NCBI GenBank assembly: GCA_017395045.1
Contig: JAFPWG010000022.1
Coordinates: 1 to 64,000 of the forward strand
Reading direction: 5' to 3'
Length of the DNA: 64,000 nucleotides
Source: Bacteroidales bacterium
GTDB lineage: Bacteria; Bacteroidota; Bacteroidia; Bacteroidales; UBA932
Shown: one piece after another, positions 30,014 to 39,146 of the stretch
Numbering within the stretch: position 1 is the stretch's first letter
Layout: each line of letters opens with the position of its first letter
Notes under the pieces: generated by a model
Told to the model about the DNA's origin: nothing
What the model saw: the letters and a program-made list of their open reading frames with translations, nothing else
The model's database searches: none
Translations under genes and position numbers: made by a program

Positions 30014-30553
30014 CTATCCAGGTTGTTCGAAGAACGAAAAATGGACACGGCCGTACACCTTCTCCTTCTTGAAACGGGGATGCTCCGAGAAGGAATGCCC
30101 GCTCCCGTGTTCCAGGATGAAATAGGCGCCGGGGTGCAGGATATCCTGCGAGAAAACCCGGTCCGGAAGGGTGTCCAGCCCTTCCAGGGCGTAAGGCGGA
30201 TCGGCAAAGATGATGTCAAACTTCTCGCGGCAGAGGGGCAGGAAGTCGAACACGTTGTCCCGGACCATCGTCACGTTCGGGAGACCCAGCCGCTCCGCCT
30301 CCCGTTTGATGAAGGAAGCGTTCTCGCGGGTCATCTCCACGCAATAAACGCGGGCAGCCCCGCGGGAGGCGAACTCAAAAGAAATGGCGCCGGTGCCTCC
30401 GAAGAGGTCCAGCACCTTGAGGTCTTCGAATTCGTATTCGTTGTCCAGGACATTGAAAAGGCCCTCGCGGGCGAAGTCCGTGGTGGGTCGGGCCTTGTAA
30501 CCCGCCGGAGGCAGGATGGTCTTGCCCTTGAGGCGTCCGCCGATGATCCTCAT
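30014..30553 (-). CDS. rsmD: 16S rRNA (guanine(966)-N2)-methyltransferase
   Basis: Methylates G966 of 16S rRNA using S-adenosylmethionine. 179 residues. It opens MRIIGGRLKGKTI, has the SAM-binding LDLFGGTGAISFEFASRG and the catalytic FADPPYAL motif (DPPY, N6/N2 amino methylases). The start at 30553 overlaps the DUF3822 stop by four bases (ATGA), which fixes it against longer in-frame extensions. Confidence 0.94.
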   Translation of the reverse strand: MRIIGGRLKGKTILPPAGYKARPTTDFAREGLFNVLDNEYEFEDLKVLDLFGGTGAISFEFASRGAARVYCVEMTRENASFIKREAERLGLPNVTMVRDNVFDFLPLCREKFDIIFADPPYALEGLDTLPDRVFSQDILHPGAYFILEHGSGHSFSEHPRFKKEKVYGRVHFSFFEQPG

Positions 30554-31239
30554 AGCTGGACGACAGCCTTGAAATACCGGTACAGGGACATTTCCTCCTC
30601 CGGGGCAAGCGGCGTCCGGAAGCACACGGTGGACACCTCCGGATTCAACTGTAATTTCTTGAGGACCAGGAAGAGATAGTACTCCGCCGTCGTGAAATCG
30701 GCCGCCTGATACACATTGGACAGAAGCAGTGTCCGGCCCTGGGCAACCACCAGGTGCAGCCAGCCGTCCCGCCAGGAGGCCACGACCTTGTTGTAGTCTT
30801 CGCACAATGGAAGTGCCTGCAGGAGGTAGTACATCTCGGGAAGGACCGGAGCCTGTGCCCCCGAAGTGTCGAGGACCGTCAGCGAGAGTACCCGGGACAG
30901 GGATTCGCCGATGGTATTCGAAAAGACGAGGACGGCTCCCTGCTCGGGAACGCGCACGGACTCCACGGCATCCGCCGCATCCAGGGCGACGACGTCGGAC
31001 AGGAGCGCACGGGCGGCTTCGGGCCGGAAGAAGGACTCGGGAACCAGCGTACACTTGGGAGTAAGCAGGGCGATGTCCACCTTGTCGTACCGCCGCTGGA
31101 ATTCCGGCGTAGTGAAGATGCGGTCCGCCCCCAACCACCCGGAGGAACGGATCTCTCCACCCTCCAGCACCTTAAAAGAATATCCACTCAAGGAAACTTG
31201 AATGGATATTCCTGTAGTCGATGTGCGCGGACTTTCCAT
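30550..31239 (-). CDS. DUF3822 family protein
   Basis: 229 residues, soluble, no signal peptide. The sequence (VSLSGYSFKVL near the N-terminus, FSNTIGESLSRVLSL in the middle) resembles DUF3822, a Bacteroidota family commonly placed next to rsmD; its fold is reported as actin-like/ASKHA-type, function unknown. It overlaps rsmD by four bases and follows the anchored protein at 31248 by eight. Confidence 0.72.
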   Translation of the reverse strand: MESPRTSTTGISIQVSLSGYSFKVLEGGEIRSSGWLGADRIFTTPEFQRRYDKVDIALLTPKCTLVPESFFRPEAARALLSDVVALDAADAVESVRVPEQGAVLVFSNTIGESLSRVLSLTVLDTSGAQAPVLPEMYYLLQALPLCEDYNKVVASWRDGWLHLVVAQGRTLLLSNVYQAADFTTAEYYLFLVLKKLQLNPEVSTVCFRTPLAPEEEMSLYRYFKAVVQL

Positions 31240-31247
31240 CGGAGCGG

Positions 31248-31949
31248 CTACTCCCAGTTACCGGCGTTGTTGTTCGGCGCAGTGACGGAACCGACCTGGA
31301 GACCCTGGTAGTGACCCAGGTCTTCGCACTCGGCGTCAAGATTGATACGAAGCTGGTTGTCCATGCCCTTGAGGAGGGCCTTCCAAGGCATGCGGGCCTC
31401 GAACAGCGGAACCTGGACACCGGAAACGGTCTTCACCAGGGATTCCATCTCCACCTTCTGGCCACCGGAGAACGGGATGAAGGCCAGAGAGTCGATGCAG
31501 AAGTTCTCACGACCATGGAAGAGGGTGTCCTTCACGGCGATCGGCGTGCTGATGGAGAAGACGAGCTTCTGTCCCTGCCTGTAGAGTTCCATGAACTTGG
31601 CGTTCAGTTCGTCCTTTTTCAGGTTCTTGAAGGCCTTCTTCACCCGGGCGGTGTTCTCCACGGCGAGAGAGTCATCGTTGGAACCGACCTGCATGACGAT
31701 GTCCATCTTGCCGGTGTTGTAGAAGTTGATCAGGGAGTCGATGTCGCCCGTGAAACGGTTGTTCACGCCCTTGTAGGCGACCTGGAGGGTACGGATGTCC
31801 TTCAGGCGCTGGACGGCGACCTCCTGGCGACGCGCCTTCTCCTTGTTGAAGTTCACCGGCTTCATGACGCTGTTGTAGATGGCATACACAAGCCCTACCG
31901 CGGCGAGGGCGAGGACAATCTCGAGGATGATCTTGACTGCTTTGTTCAT
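31248..31949 (-). CDS. Conserved membrane-anchored protein with pseudopilin-like N-terminus
   Basis: 233 residues. One N-terminal membrane helix (about 5-26) runs on into a charged amphipathic helix (NKEKARRQEVAVQRLKDIR) and then the soluble part LQVAYKGVNNRFTGDIDSL. This layout resembles type II secretion pseudopilins, but there is no prepilin peptidase cleavage site and no secretion genes nearby. I know similar proteins as conserved Bacteroidales unknowns. First gene of the DUF3822-rsmD-cstA-HerA block. Confidence 0.7.
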   Translation of the reverse strand: MNKAVKIILEIVLALAAVGLVYAIYNSVMKPVNFNKEKARRQEVAVQRLKDIRTLQVAYKGVNNRFTGDIDSLINFYNTGKMDIVMQVGSNDDSLAVENTARVKKAFKNLKKDELNAKFMELYRQGQKLVFSISTPIAVKDTLFHGRENFCIDSLAFIPFSGGQKVEMESLVKTVSGVQVPLFEARMPWKALLKGMDNQLRINLDAECEDLGHYQGLQVGSVTAPNNNAGNWE

Positions 31950-31984
31950 TATTTTAGTGTTTTATAAATTATCAAACTTTCCGA

Positions 31985-31992
31985 CAAAGTTA
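31985..31992 (-). promoter_or_regulatory. -7 box TAACTTTG of the 31949 gene
   Basis: Minus-strand match, 35 bases before the ATG, with a TTG about 20 bases further upstream. Confidence 0.6.
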
Positions 31993-32024
31993 TAAAAATC
32001 ATTTATGAAAAGCAATATATTTTG

Positions 32025-32032
32025 TATTTTTG
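32025..32032 (+). promoter_or_regulatory. -7 box TATTTTTG of the DHH operon
   Basis: Plus-strand match, 11 bases before the ATG at 32044. It heads a seven-gene operon ending at 38450. Confidence 0.65.
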
Positions 32033-32043
32033 CACCTGCAAAA

Positions 32044-33096
32044 ATGATTACGACGTTTGACTGCATCACTCCGGAAGGCATCCGGACGTTCAACTCCCTG
32101 CTGGAAGGCAGCCACACCCTGACCGTGACCACGCACACGCACCCTGACGGGGATGCGCTGGGCAGTGCATCGGCCCTGGTGTGCCACCTCCGTCAAGCCC
32201 GGGGCATGGACGCCGTAGCCGTTCTCCCGGACAGTCCTTCCTCCACCGTCCGTCCCATCATCCCGGACGGCGCACCCTTCCTGTTCCTCGATACGGAACC
32301 GGAAGCCTGCCTGGAGCGTATCCGCCGGAGCGACCTGGTCATCCTCCTGGACGGCAACGGCTTTTCCCGCACGGAAGGGCTCCAGGCCGCTTTCGAGGCC
32401 TCCGGGGCACGGAAAGTCCTGATCGACCATCACCTGAATCCCGAGAAAGACTCTTTCGGACTGGTCTTTTCCACCCCTGACATCTCTTCCGCTTCGGAAC
32501 TGCTCTTCTTCGTCCTCATGGAGCTTCCGGAGGTCGGCGGGGACGCAGCCCGGCTCCCGGCCGACACCGCCCGCGCCCTGATGACCGGCATGACCACGGA
32601 CACCAACAATTTCGCCAACTCCGTCTTCCCGTCCACCCTGGAGATGGCCTCCGCCCTGCTCGCAGCGGGTGTGGACCGGGATGCCATCCTTGCAAGCCTG
32701 TACAACAACTACCGGGAGAACCGGGTCCGCCTGATGGGCTATCTCCAGTACGAGGACATGCGCATCACCCCGGAAGGGATGGCCTACATGGTCGCCACCC
32801 GGGAAATCATGGACCGATTCGGCGCCGAAGAAGGTGAGACGGAGGGACTGGTGAACGTTCCCCTGTCCATCGGCCGCGTAAGGATGAGCATCCTCCTGAA
32901 GGAAAGCGACGGCCATTTCCGGGTGTCCATCCGCTCCAAGCGAGGCACTTCCGCCCAGCAGTGCGCCCTGGACTGGTTCCACGGAGGCGGTCACGAGAAC
33001 GCCGCCGGCGGGAAACTCTTCTGGCCCGGGGACATCCCTGCCCCGGAAGACGCCGCCGCCTATCTTGAAAACGTATCCCGCCAATGCCTGAAATGA
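32044..33096 (+). CDS. nrnA: DHH-family phosphoesterase, NrnA-like
   Basis: Degrades very short RNA (nanoRNA) and/or pAp in characterised NrnA proteins. 350 residues. Motif I is HTHPDGDALGS (His31, Asp35, Asp37), then LLDGN (Asp103) and IDHH (128-130) in the DHH domain; the C-terminal DHHA1 domain carries GGGHENAAGG. Metal ligands are complete. The start at 32044 lies after the promoter; an in-frame ATG at 32005 lies before it. The stop overlaps the next gene's start (ATGA). Confidence 0.92.
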   Translation: MITTFDCITPEGIRTFNSLLEGSHTLTVTTHTHPDGDALGSASALVCHLRQARGMDAVAVLPDSPSSTVRPIIPDGAPFLFLDTEPEACLERIRRSDLVILLDGNGFSRTEGLQAAFEASGARKVLIDHHLNPEKDSFGLVFSTPDISSASELLFFVLMELPEVGGDAARLPADTARALMTGMTTDTNNFANSVFPSTLEMASALLAAGVDRDAILASLYNNYRENRVRLMGYLQYEDMRITPEGMAYMVATREIMDRFGAEEGETEGLVNVPLSIGRVRMSILLKESDGHFRVSIRSKRGTSAQQCALDWFHGGGHENAAGGKLFWPGDIPAPEDAAAYLENVSRQCLK

Positions 33097-33659
33097 ACCG
33101 TTCCTCCCTGCTTCTGTCCGCCCTCCTGACCCTCGGGCTCGTCTTCGGCTGTACCAAGCAGTCGGTTCAGGCCGTGTATGACAAGCAGGAGACCAACATC
33201 TCCTCGTTCGTCGAAGCCCAGGTCAAGAAAGACTCCACCGCCACCGTCACCTACAAGAACGGCACGGTGCGGCTGACCCTGCACGACACCCTGGGCCGGG
33301 AAGGCCTCCGGGCCGACTCGCTCTCCGCCGGCGGAATCGTCTCTTTCTATTATGCAGGCTACGTGCTGAAAGGATCCAACGTCAGCCGCGACCAGCTGTT
33401 CGCCACCAACCACAAGGCTACGGCCGACGCCGCCGGCTGGAACATTTCCGACACGACCGCTTTCCAGATCGAGACCCTCCCGCTGGACGACAGCCTGCTG
33501 CCCGGCCTGTACAACGGGCTGGAAGGTGTCCGGAACCAGGACGAGTGTTTCATCCTGTTTTCCGGGAAATATGCATACGGCTCGCACACCCAAGGCACGA
33601 TTCCTGCAAGGTCTGCCCTGGTTTACCACATTTGGGTGAGCAGCATTTCCAACGATTAA
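33093..33659 (+). CDS. FKBP-type peptidyl-prolyl isomerase-like lipoprotein
   Basis: 188 residues. Lipobox LVFGC with Cys20 from the ATG at 33093, which overlaps the upstream stop; an ATG nine bases earlier is possible. A single FKBP-like domain fills about residues 55-188, seen in VSFYYAGYVLKG and YAYGSHTQGTIPARSALVY. The Trp that lines the pocket of human FKBP12 is Leu here, as often in Bacteroidota members, so activity is uncertain. Expected to be membrane-anchored and face the periplasm. Confidence 0.82.
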   Translation: MNRSSLLLSALLTLGLVFGCTKQSVQAVYDKQETNISSFVEAQVKKDSTATVTYKNGTVRLTLHDTLGREGLRADSLSAGGIVSFYYAGYVLKGSNVSRDQLFATNHKATADAAGWNISDTTAFQIETLPLDDSLLPGLYNGLEGVRNQDECFILFSGKYAYGSHTQGTIPARSALVYHIWVSSISND

Positions 33660-33663
33660 ACAA

Positions 33664-34689
33664 ATGAGAATGAACAATATACTGAAAACCGCCTGCCTGC
33701 TGGCCTTTGGAGCCTGCGTGCTCGGCTCCTGCGCCAAGTCGTCCACCGAAGGGACCAACGAGGCCCAACTTCGATACCTGGACGCCTGGCGGGACATCAA
33801 CTATCCCGGATCGACCCTCAAGGACGGCATCTATATCGTAAAGGATGTCCCGGGAACGGGAACGGCCTGGAACAGCGCCCAGACGGTCAGTTTCGTCACC
33901 TACACGATCCGCGACCTGAACGGCGCGGTCACCGCCAACACCGACGAGGAGTGGGCGAAACAGCTGGGCAAATGGGACCAGACCTACTATTACGGGAAGC
34001 AGGTGCTCATCACCGGAGACGGCATGAGTTACGCCGGTCTGGACGCCCTTCTGGACGGAATGCGCGTGGGCGGTACCCGGACTGCGGTCATCCCTTCCTG
34101 GATGCTGACGCTCGAGCGCTACGACAGCACCGACGAGTATTTCAAGCACGAGACCAAGAACACCAGCGCCGTCTACACCATCACCCTGCTGGGTCAGACG
34201 GACAACCTGAACGATTATGAGTACGGCGAACTGAGCCGCTATTCCGCCGGGAAATGGGGCGTAACCGATACCCTTTCCACCGCCGCCGTCTTCTTCAAGT
34301 CCCATACGGAATTCGAAGGGGAGGCCCCGGCGATGCCCCACGACACCACCGTGTACATCAATTTCACCGGCCGCCGCATTTCCGACGGACAGGTATTCGA
34401 CACCACCATCGCCGATACGGCCAAGTTCTACCACATCTACAATCCGTCCAAATCCTACGCCCCTGTCTCCGTCGTCATGGCGGAAGACCTCGCCGACATT
34501 TCGCTGGGCGGCAGCAAGACGCTGATCAACGGTTTCAAGTACGGCCTGAAAGCCATGCATCCCGGAGAATCGGCCAGCTTTGCATTCGGCTATGGCCTGG
34601 GTTATGGGAGTTCCGGCAGCAGCGATACGCGCATGATCCCGCCGTACACCGCTCTCCGATTCGACGTCGACCTGGTTCCCCAGCCGTAA
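33664..34689 (+). CDS. Lipoprotein with two FKBP-like domains
   Basis: 341 residues, lipobox LGSC near residue 23. Two FKBP-like repeats: about 65-175 (ending MRVGGTRTAVIPSWML and VYTITLLG) and about 225-340 (VYINFTGRRISDGQVFDTT to MIPPYTALRFDVDLV). It lies four bases after the single-domain FKBP lipoprotein, so the operon supplies three FKBP domains for envelope protein folding. Gliding-type GldI is related but no gliding genes are present. Confidence 0.8.
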   Translation: MRMNNILKTACLLAFGACVLGSCAKSSTEGTNEAQLRYLDAWRDINYPGSTLKDGIYIVKDVPGTGTAWNSAQTVSFVTYTIRDLNGAVTANTDEEWAKQLGKWDQTYYYGKQVLITGDGMSYAGLDALLDGMRVGGTRTAVIPSWMLTLERYDSTDEYFKHETKNTSAVYTITLLGQTDNLNDYEYGELSRYSAGKWGVTDTLSTAAVFFKSHTEFEGEAPAMPHDTTVYINFTGRRISDGQVFDTTIADTAKFYHIYNPSKSYAPVSVVMAEDLADISLGGSKTLINGFKYGLKAMHPGESASFAFGYGLGYGSSGSSDTRMIPPYTALRFDVDLVPQP

Positions 34690-34692
34690 TCC

Positions 34693-36090
34693 ATGGCAGG
34701 AAACGTCCCGACCGAACTGGGCGTCAAGCCCATCAACCAGCTGATCCGCCAGTATGCGGTCCCCGGCATCATCGCGATGACCGCGTCCTCGCTGTATAAC
34801 ATGGTGGACCGCATCTTCATCGGTCACATCCCGGACGTGGGTTCGCTCGCCATCTCGGGCCTGGCCGTCACCTTCCCCCTGATGAACATCTCCACGGCGT
34901 TCGGCACCCTGGTGGGTGTGGGCGCCGCGACGATGATTTCCGTACTCCTGGGACAGAAGAACTACGCAGTGGCAAACAAGGTCCTCTCCAACGAAGTCAC
35001 CCTGAACATCATCACCGGCATCGTCTTTACCTTCGTAACCCTGATGTGGATGGATCCGATCCTCCGCTTCTTCGGAGCCAGCGACAGCACGCTTCCCTAT
35101 GCCCGGGACTATATGATGATCATCGCCGTCGGGAATGCCGTCACGCATCTGTACTTCGGCCTGAACAGCGTCATCCGGTCGTCAGGAAACCCGAAGACCG
35201 CCATGGGACTCACCCTGTTTACGGTGACCTCCAACGCCATCCTGGACCCGGTCTTCATTTTCGGACTGAACATGGGTATCCGCGGCGCCGCGGTCGCCAC
35301 CGTCCTGTGCCAGATGATGGCCCTGGGTTATACCATGTGGTTCTTCCTGGACCAGGACAAGTTCCTCCACCTCCCCCGCAGCCGCAAGATCTTCCAGATC
35401 GACTGGCGGATTGCCAAGGATTCCCTCGCCATCGGCATGGGACCGTTCCTGATGAACCTCGCCAGCTGCATCGTCGTCCTGTTCATCAACCAGCAGCTCG
35501 TCAAATGGGGCAGTGACCTGGCGCTCGGCGCCTATGGCATCGTGAACAGCATCAGCTTCCTGTTCGTGATGGTGATCATGGGCTTCAACCAGGGCATGCA
35601 ACCCATCGCGGGATACAACTACGGCGCACGCCAGTACGCCCGCGTCCGGGAGGTTTATGTGAAGACGGCCGGATGGGCGACGCTCGTCTGCATCGTCGGT
35701 TTCATCGTCGCAGAGGTGTTCCCCGGCCCCACGGTGAGCATCTTCACGCCGGACCCGGTCATGCACGACCTGGCCGCCAAAGGTTTCCGGATCATGAGCC
35801 TGGCCTTCCCCATCATCGGCTTCCAGATGGTCACCACCAACCTGTTCCAATGCCTCGGCATGGTGAACAAATCCATCTTCCTGTCCCTGTCGCGACAGCT
35901 GCTGTTCCTCCTCCCCTGCATCTACATCCTGCCGGTCCTCCTCCAGTCGGAAGCCGGCGTCTGGTATAGTTTCCCGATTTCTGACACCATCGCAGCCCTC
36001 GTCACCGCCCTGTTCGCCGTGGGCCTGCTGCGCAAACTCGGCCGCCTCAAGGACGGGGACGATCCGGCCATCCTCGGAAGCAAGATATGA
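34693..36090 (+). CDS. MATE family efflux transporter
   Basis: 465 residues, twelve membrane helices in two pseudo-repeats. Typical signs are YNMVDRIFIGHIPDVGSLAISGLAV near the N-terminus (residues about 29-53), then NSVIRSSGNPKTAM and GFNQGMQPIAGYNYGA. Exports drugs or metabolites using a Na+ or H+ gradient; substrate unknown. Its end overlaps the kinase-like gene (ATGA), and these two families often occur side by side. Confidence 0.94.
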   Translation: MAGNVPTELGVKPINQLIRQYAVPGIIAMTASSLYNMVDRIFIGHIPDVGSLAISGLAVTFPLMNISTAFGTLVGVGAATMISVLLGQKNYAVANKVLSNEVTLNIITGIVFTFVTLMWMDPILRFFGASDSTLPYARDYMMIIAVGNAVTHLYFGLNSVIRSSGNPKTAMGLTLFTVTSNAILDPVFIFGLNMGIRGAAVATVLCQMMALGYTMWFFLDQDKFLHLPRSRKIFQIDWRIAKDSLAIGMGPFLMNLASCIVVLFINQQLVKWGSDLALGAYGIVNSISFLFVMVIMGFNQGMQPIAGYNYGARQYARVREVYVKTAGWATLVCIVGFIVAEVFPGPTVSIFTPDPVMHDLAAKGFRIMSLAFPIIGFQMVTTNLFQCLGMVNKSIFLSLSRQLLFLLPCIYILPVLLQSEAGVWYSFPISDTIAALVTALFAVGLLRKLGRLKDGDDPAILGSKI

Positions 36091-36695
36091 ACACGATCAT
36101 CAACGTAGGCAGGCAGTTCGGCAGCGGCGGCGGTTTCGTCGCCCAGGCCGTCGGAAAGAAGCTCGGCATCCCGGTGTACGACAACGAACTCATCTCCAAG
36201 GCCGCCGAAGAGAGCGGATACTCGAAGAGCCTCTTCGAGGGCGGCGAACAGCGGAAAAGCCTGTTCTCCATGTCCAGTTTCTTCTCGTCGGGCCGCCTGG
36301 GCTTCGGCGAGACCGGCTATGTCAATGACGACTTGCTGTTCAAGATCCAGAGCGAAGTCATCCGGAACATCGCCGGGAAGGGCGACGCCATCATCGTAGG
36401 CCGCTGCGCCGACTACATCCTCCGCGACCTGGAATGCCTGGACGTATTCGTGTGCGCCCCGATGGAATACCGTATCAAGCGTCTCGTGGAAAGCGAGGGC
36501 CTGGACGCCGACGAGGCGGAGGCCCTGATGCGCCGGAAGGACCGCACCCGCGAGGCCTATTACAACTTCTACACCTTCGGAGCCTGGGGCGTGGCTTCCA
36601 ACTACGACCTGTGCGTGGACAGTTCCATCCTGGGAATCGACGGCACGGCCGACTTCATCATCGATTTCGGACGCAGGGCCGGGCTGATCAAGTGA
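36087..36695 (+). CDS. Cytidylate-kinase-like protein
   Basis: 202 residues, P-loop GRQFGSGGG at about 8-16, then VYDNELISKAA and IIVGRCADYIL, and a lid-like RRKDRTREAYYNFY. This is the cytidylate-kinase-like family, distinct from canonical Cmk; its substrate is not established. Translationally coupled to the MATE gene upstream and to the serine hydrolase downstream (GTGA overlap). Confidence 0.85.
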   Translation: MNTIINVGRQFGSGGGFVAQAVGKKLGIPVYDNELISKAAEESGYSKSLFEGGEQRKSLFSMSSFFSSGRLGFGETGYVNDDLLFKIQSEVIRNIAGKGDAIIVGRCADYILRDLECLDVFVCAPMEYRIKRLVESEGLDADEAEALMRRKDRTREAYYNFYTFGAWGVASNYDLCVDSSILGIDGTADFIIDFGRRAGLIK

Positions 36696-37912
36696 AACGT
36701 CTCATCCTCATACTGTTCCTTCTCCTCCCCTGCCTTTCTTCCGGGCAGGACAGGGGCCTCAACGACCGCCTGACCAACGACCTGTCCCGGCTTCCCGCGA
36801 TGGATGCCGCCGTGGACAGTTTCATGAACGTCTGGTCGCTGAAGGGCGTTTCCCTGAGCATCATGCGGAACGATTCGCTCCTGTACGCCCGCGGCTATGG
36901 CCGGGCCGACGGAGCCAGGCCCATGGTCCCGGGCACCCTCCTCCGGATGGCATCGGTGTCGAAACTGCTCACCGCCGTAGGCATCATGAAGTTGCAGGAA
37001 AGAGGAAAACTGGTCCTGGACACCCCGGTTTTCGGTCCGTTCGGCGTCCTGCCGGAGTATGACAAGTACATTACCGACGACAACTATTATCTGATTACCG
37101 TCGAGCACCTGCTGCGGCACCAGGCGGGATTCACCCAGCAAGGCGGAGACCCGATGTTCTCCACCGCCCGGATGATGCAGGAAATCGGGACCTCAAAGGC
37201 TCCTACCGCCGAACAGCTTACACGCCATCTGGTTCGGCGTCCCCTCGCCTACCTCCCGGGAACCACGCAGGAGTATTCCAATTTCGGGTACCTCCTGCTG
37301 TCGATGATCATCGAGAAAATCACCGGTGAAGACTACGAGGCCTGGATGCAGCGGGAAGTACTGCGGCCCGCCGGGTGCGTGGATTTCCACATCGGCGGGA
37401 ACTTCTATGCCGACCGCTTTCCCGGCGAAACCCGCTACCACATGCACAAGGAAGCCAAGCCCAGCGACTCCTACGACGGCCGCGGGAAAGTGGAACGCTG
37501 CTACGGCGGCAACGACATCCGGGGCCTGTCCGGCGCCGGCGCCTGGATCGGCTCCACCCCGGAACTGGCGCGCCTGGTCGCCTCCATCGACGGCATTCCC
37601 GAGCTCGGCGACCAGATTTCAGAATTCAGCGTGTACCAGATGACCCAGCGTCTCTCGGACGAAATCTTCTCCCTGGGCTGGGTGGACTGCAAGGAGGATG
37701 GAGAGTGGACTCGTACTGGCTCATTCTCAGGAACTTCCGCCCTCGTCAAAACCTTTCCCGACGGCGAATGCTGGATCCTGATTACCAACACGTCCACCTG
37801 GAAAGGCTCCCGTTTCTCCCGCGATACCGGTGCCCTGTGCAAGAACCTGCGGAGCCGCTTCTCGGACCGTTTGCCGGTCAGAAACCTCTTCGACATTGCG
37901 GAACAAGACTGA
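36692..37912 (+). CDS. Exported serine hydrolase, class C beta-lactamase-like
   Basis: 406 residues with a signal peptide (residues 1-19). It starts at GTG 36692, overlapping the upstream TGA. The catalytic SxxK is Ser88-Val-Ser-Lys91, and the YxN motif is Tyr195-Ser-Asn197. This family includes D-Ala-D-Ala peptidases, esterases and some beta-lactamases; the sequence does not show a true AmpC. Likely periplasmic, acting on cell wall or peptides. Confidence 0.87.
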   Translation: MKRLILILFLLLPCLSSGQDRGLNDRLTNDLSRLPAMDAAVDSFMNVWSLKGVSLSIMRNDSLLYARGYGRADGARPMVPGTLLRMASVSKLLTAVGIMKLQERGKLVLDTPVFGPFGVLPEYDKYITDDNYYLITVEHLLRHQAGFTQQGGDPMFSTARMMQEIGTSKAPTAEQLTRHLVRRPLAYLPGTTQEYSNFGYLLLSMIIEKITGEDYEAWMQREVLRPAGCVDFHIGGNFYADRFPGETRYHMHKEAKPSDSYDGRGKVERCYGGNDIRGLSGAGAWIGSTPELARLVASIDGIPELGDQISEFSVYQMTQRLSDEIFSLGWVDCKEDGEWTRTGSFSGTSALVKTFPDGECWILITNTSTWKGSRFSRDTGALCKNLRSRFSDRLPVRNLFDIAEQD

Positions 37913-37913
37913 T

Positions 37914-38450
37914 ATGATCGACCAAATCCTCGCTTACAACGCCCGTTTCGTGGCGGAGAAAGGCTATGAGCCCTACGTAACGGACAAGTTTCCCGCCAGG
38001 AAACTGGCGGTACTCACCTGCATGGACACCCGGCTGACGGAACTGCTTCCGAAAGCCCTGGGACTGCGGAACGGTGACGCCAAGATCATCAAGAATGCCG
38101 GCGGACTGGTCCTGTCGGAGACCGATTCTGCCATCCGGTCGCTGCTCGTAGGCATTTACGAACTGGGAGTTCGGGAGGTGATGGTGGTCCACCACTCTAC
38201 CTGCGGCGCCTGCCACATGAGCTACGGAGAATTCAAACCGCACATGCTGGAGCGCGGCATTCCGGAAGAAGTTCTGGATCAATGGGAATCCAAAGGCATC
38301 GACACCTGGCTCGAAGGCTTCCACGACACGGAAGCCTCTGTCCGGAAAACGGTCGCGGCCATCGTGAACCACCCGCTGGTGCCCGGGGACGTCACGGTGA
38401 GGGGGTTCATCATCGACTCCGTCACCGGGGCCCTCTCGGAGGTTGTCTGA
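37914..38450 (+). CDS. Beta-class carbonic anhydrase
   Basis: Interconverts CO2 and bicarbonate. 178 residues. Zinc ligands Cys36, His94 and Cys97 and the Asp38-Arg40 dyad (CMDTR ... HHSTCGAC) are present, as in the short archaeal-like (Cab) type. Last gene of the plus operon, one base after the serine hydrolase stop; convergent with the gene at 38452. Confidence 0.93.
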   Translation: MIDQILAYNARFVAEKGYEPYVTDKFPARKLAVLTCMDTRLTELLPKALGLRNGDAKIIKNAGGLVLSETDSAIRSLLVGIYELGVREVMVVHHSTCGACHMSYGEFKPHMLERGIPEEVLDQWESKGIDTWLEGFHDTEASVRKTVAAIVNHPLVPGDVTVRGFIIDSVTGALSEVV

Positions 38451-38451
38451 C

Positions 38452-39141
38452 CTATTTCTCCACCGCTCTCAGGCTGATGGCATCCTCATCCAGGGAGAAG
38501 CCGACGATATCCACGGAAGCCAGCTTCTTCTTCAACTGCGGGATGGCGGAAAGATTGATGACCGCGCGGCCATTGGAAAACGAGTCCACGAGGCCTGAAG
38601 GAAGGCGCTCCAGGATCATCGGGGCGAAAACGTCGGCGGCGATGTTCATCGCGGTGCCGGAATCAAGCTGAAGGACCAGACGGTTCCCTTTTACTTCCAC
38701 GACCTTGAAACCCGCAGAGAAGTTCATGTCCTGTTCCCCAAGCATGGGGATATCCACCTTGCCGGAATAGGAAAGGATGATCCGGTCGGGAGCCTGCGCC
38801 GTCAGGAGGATGTCCCGGCCGCTCTTTTCGCGGAGCAGCCCGTTGATGTCCCGGACCGGGACCGTCACGACCATCTCCGTGGCCGCAGCGGGCATTTCCT
38901 CTTCCGTATTATCTGTTTCCACCTTCCGTTCCCGGACGACGGGAACCGACTCGCCGTCGACTTTCACGTACACGGTGTCACGGACGACCGCAGCGGCGGA
39001 ACCGGTCTCTTCGGAAGGGGTCGATGCATCCGGCAAGCCGGACCGGCCGGCCGGCTTCCGGTGAAGGAAAAGGCTGGCGGCCACGGCAACGGCGATCGCC
39101 GCAACCAGCCACCAGCCCCATTTTCGGCGGTGTGAGCCCAT
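38452..39141 (-). CDS. Membrane-anchored protein of unknown function
   Basis: 229 residues. One membrane helix near residues 9-26 (KWGWWLVAAIAVAVAASLF), then a Ser/Glu-rich low-complexity stretch and a folded C-terminal half of beta-type sequence. It ends FSLDEDAISLRAVEK. The start at 39141 lies five bases after the ptb stop. No family recognised. Position suggests co-transcription with ackA-ptb, but a metabolic link is not obvious. Confidence 0.7.
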   Translation of the reverse strand: MGSHRRKWGWWLVAAIAVAVAASLFLHRKPAGRSGLPDASTPSEETGSAAAVVRDTVYVKVDGESVPVVRERKVETDNTEEEMPAAATEMVVTVPVRDINGLLREKSGRDILLTAQAPDRIILSYSGKVDIPMLGEQDMNFSAGFKVVEVKGNRLVLQLDSGTAMNIAADVFAPMILERLPSGLVDSFSNGRAVINLSAIPQLKKKLASVDIVGFSLDEDAISLRAVEK

Positions 39142-39146
39142 CGGAA

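Noticed and set aside
36692-37912. A beta-lactamase resistance gene
   Set aside because: SxxK and YxN are shared by many serine hydrolases; no further AmpC-specific sequence was recognised and context is not resistance-related.
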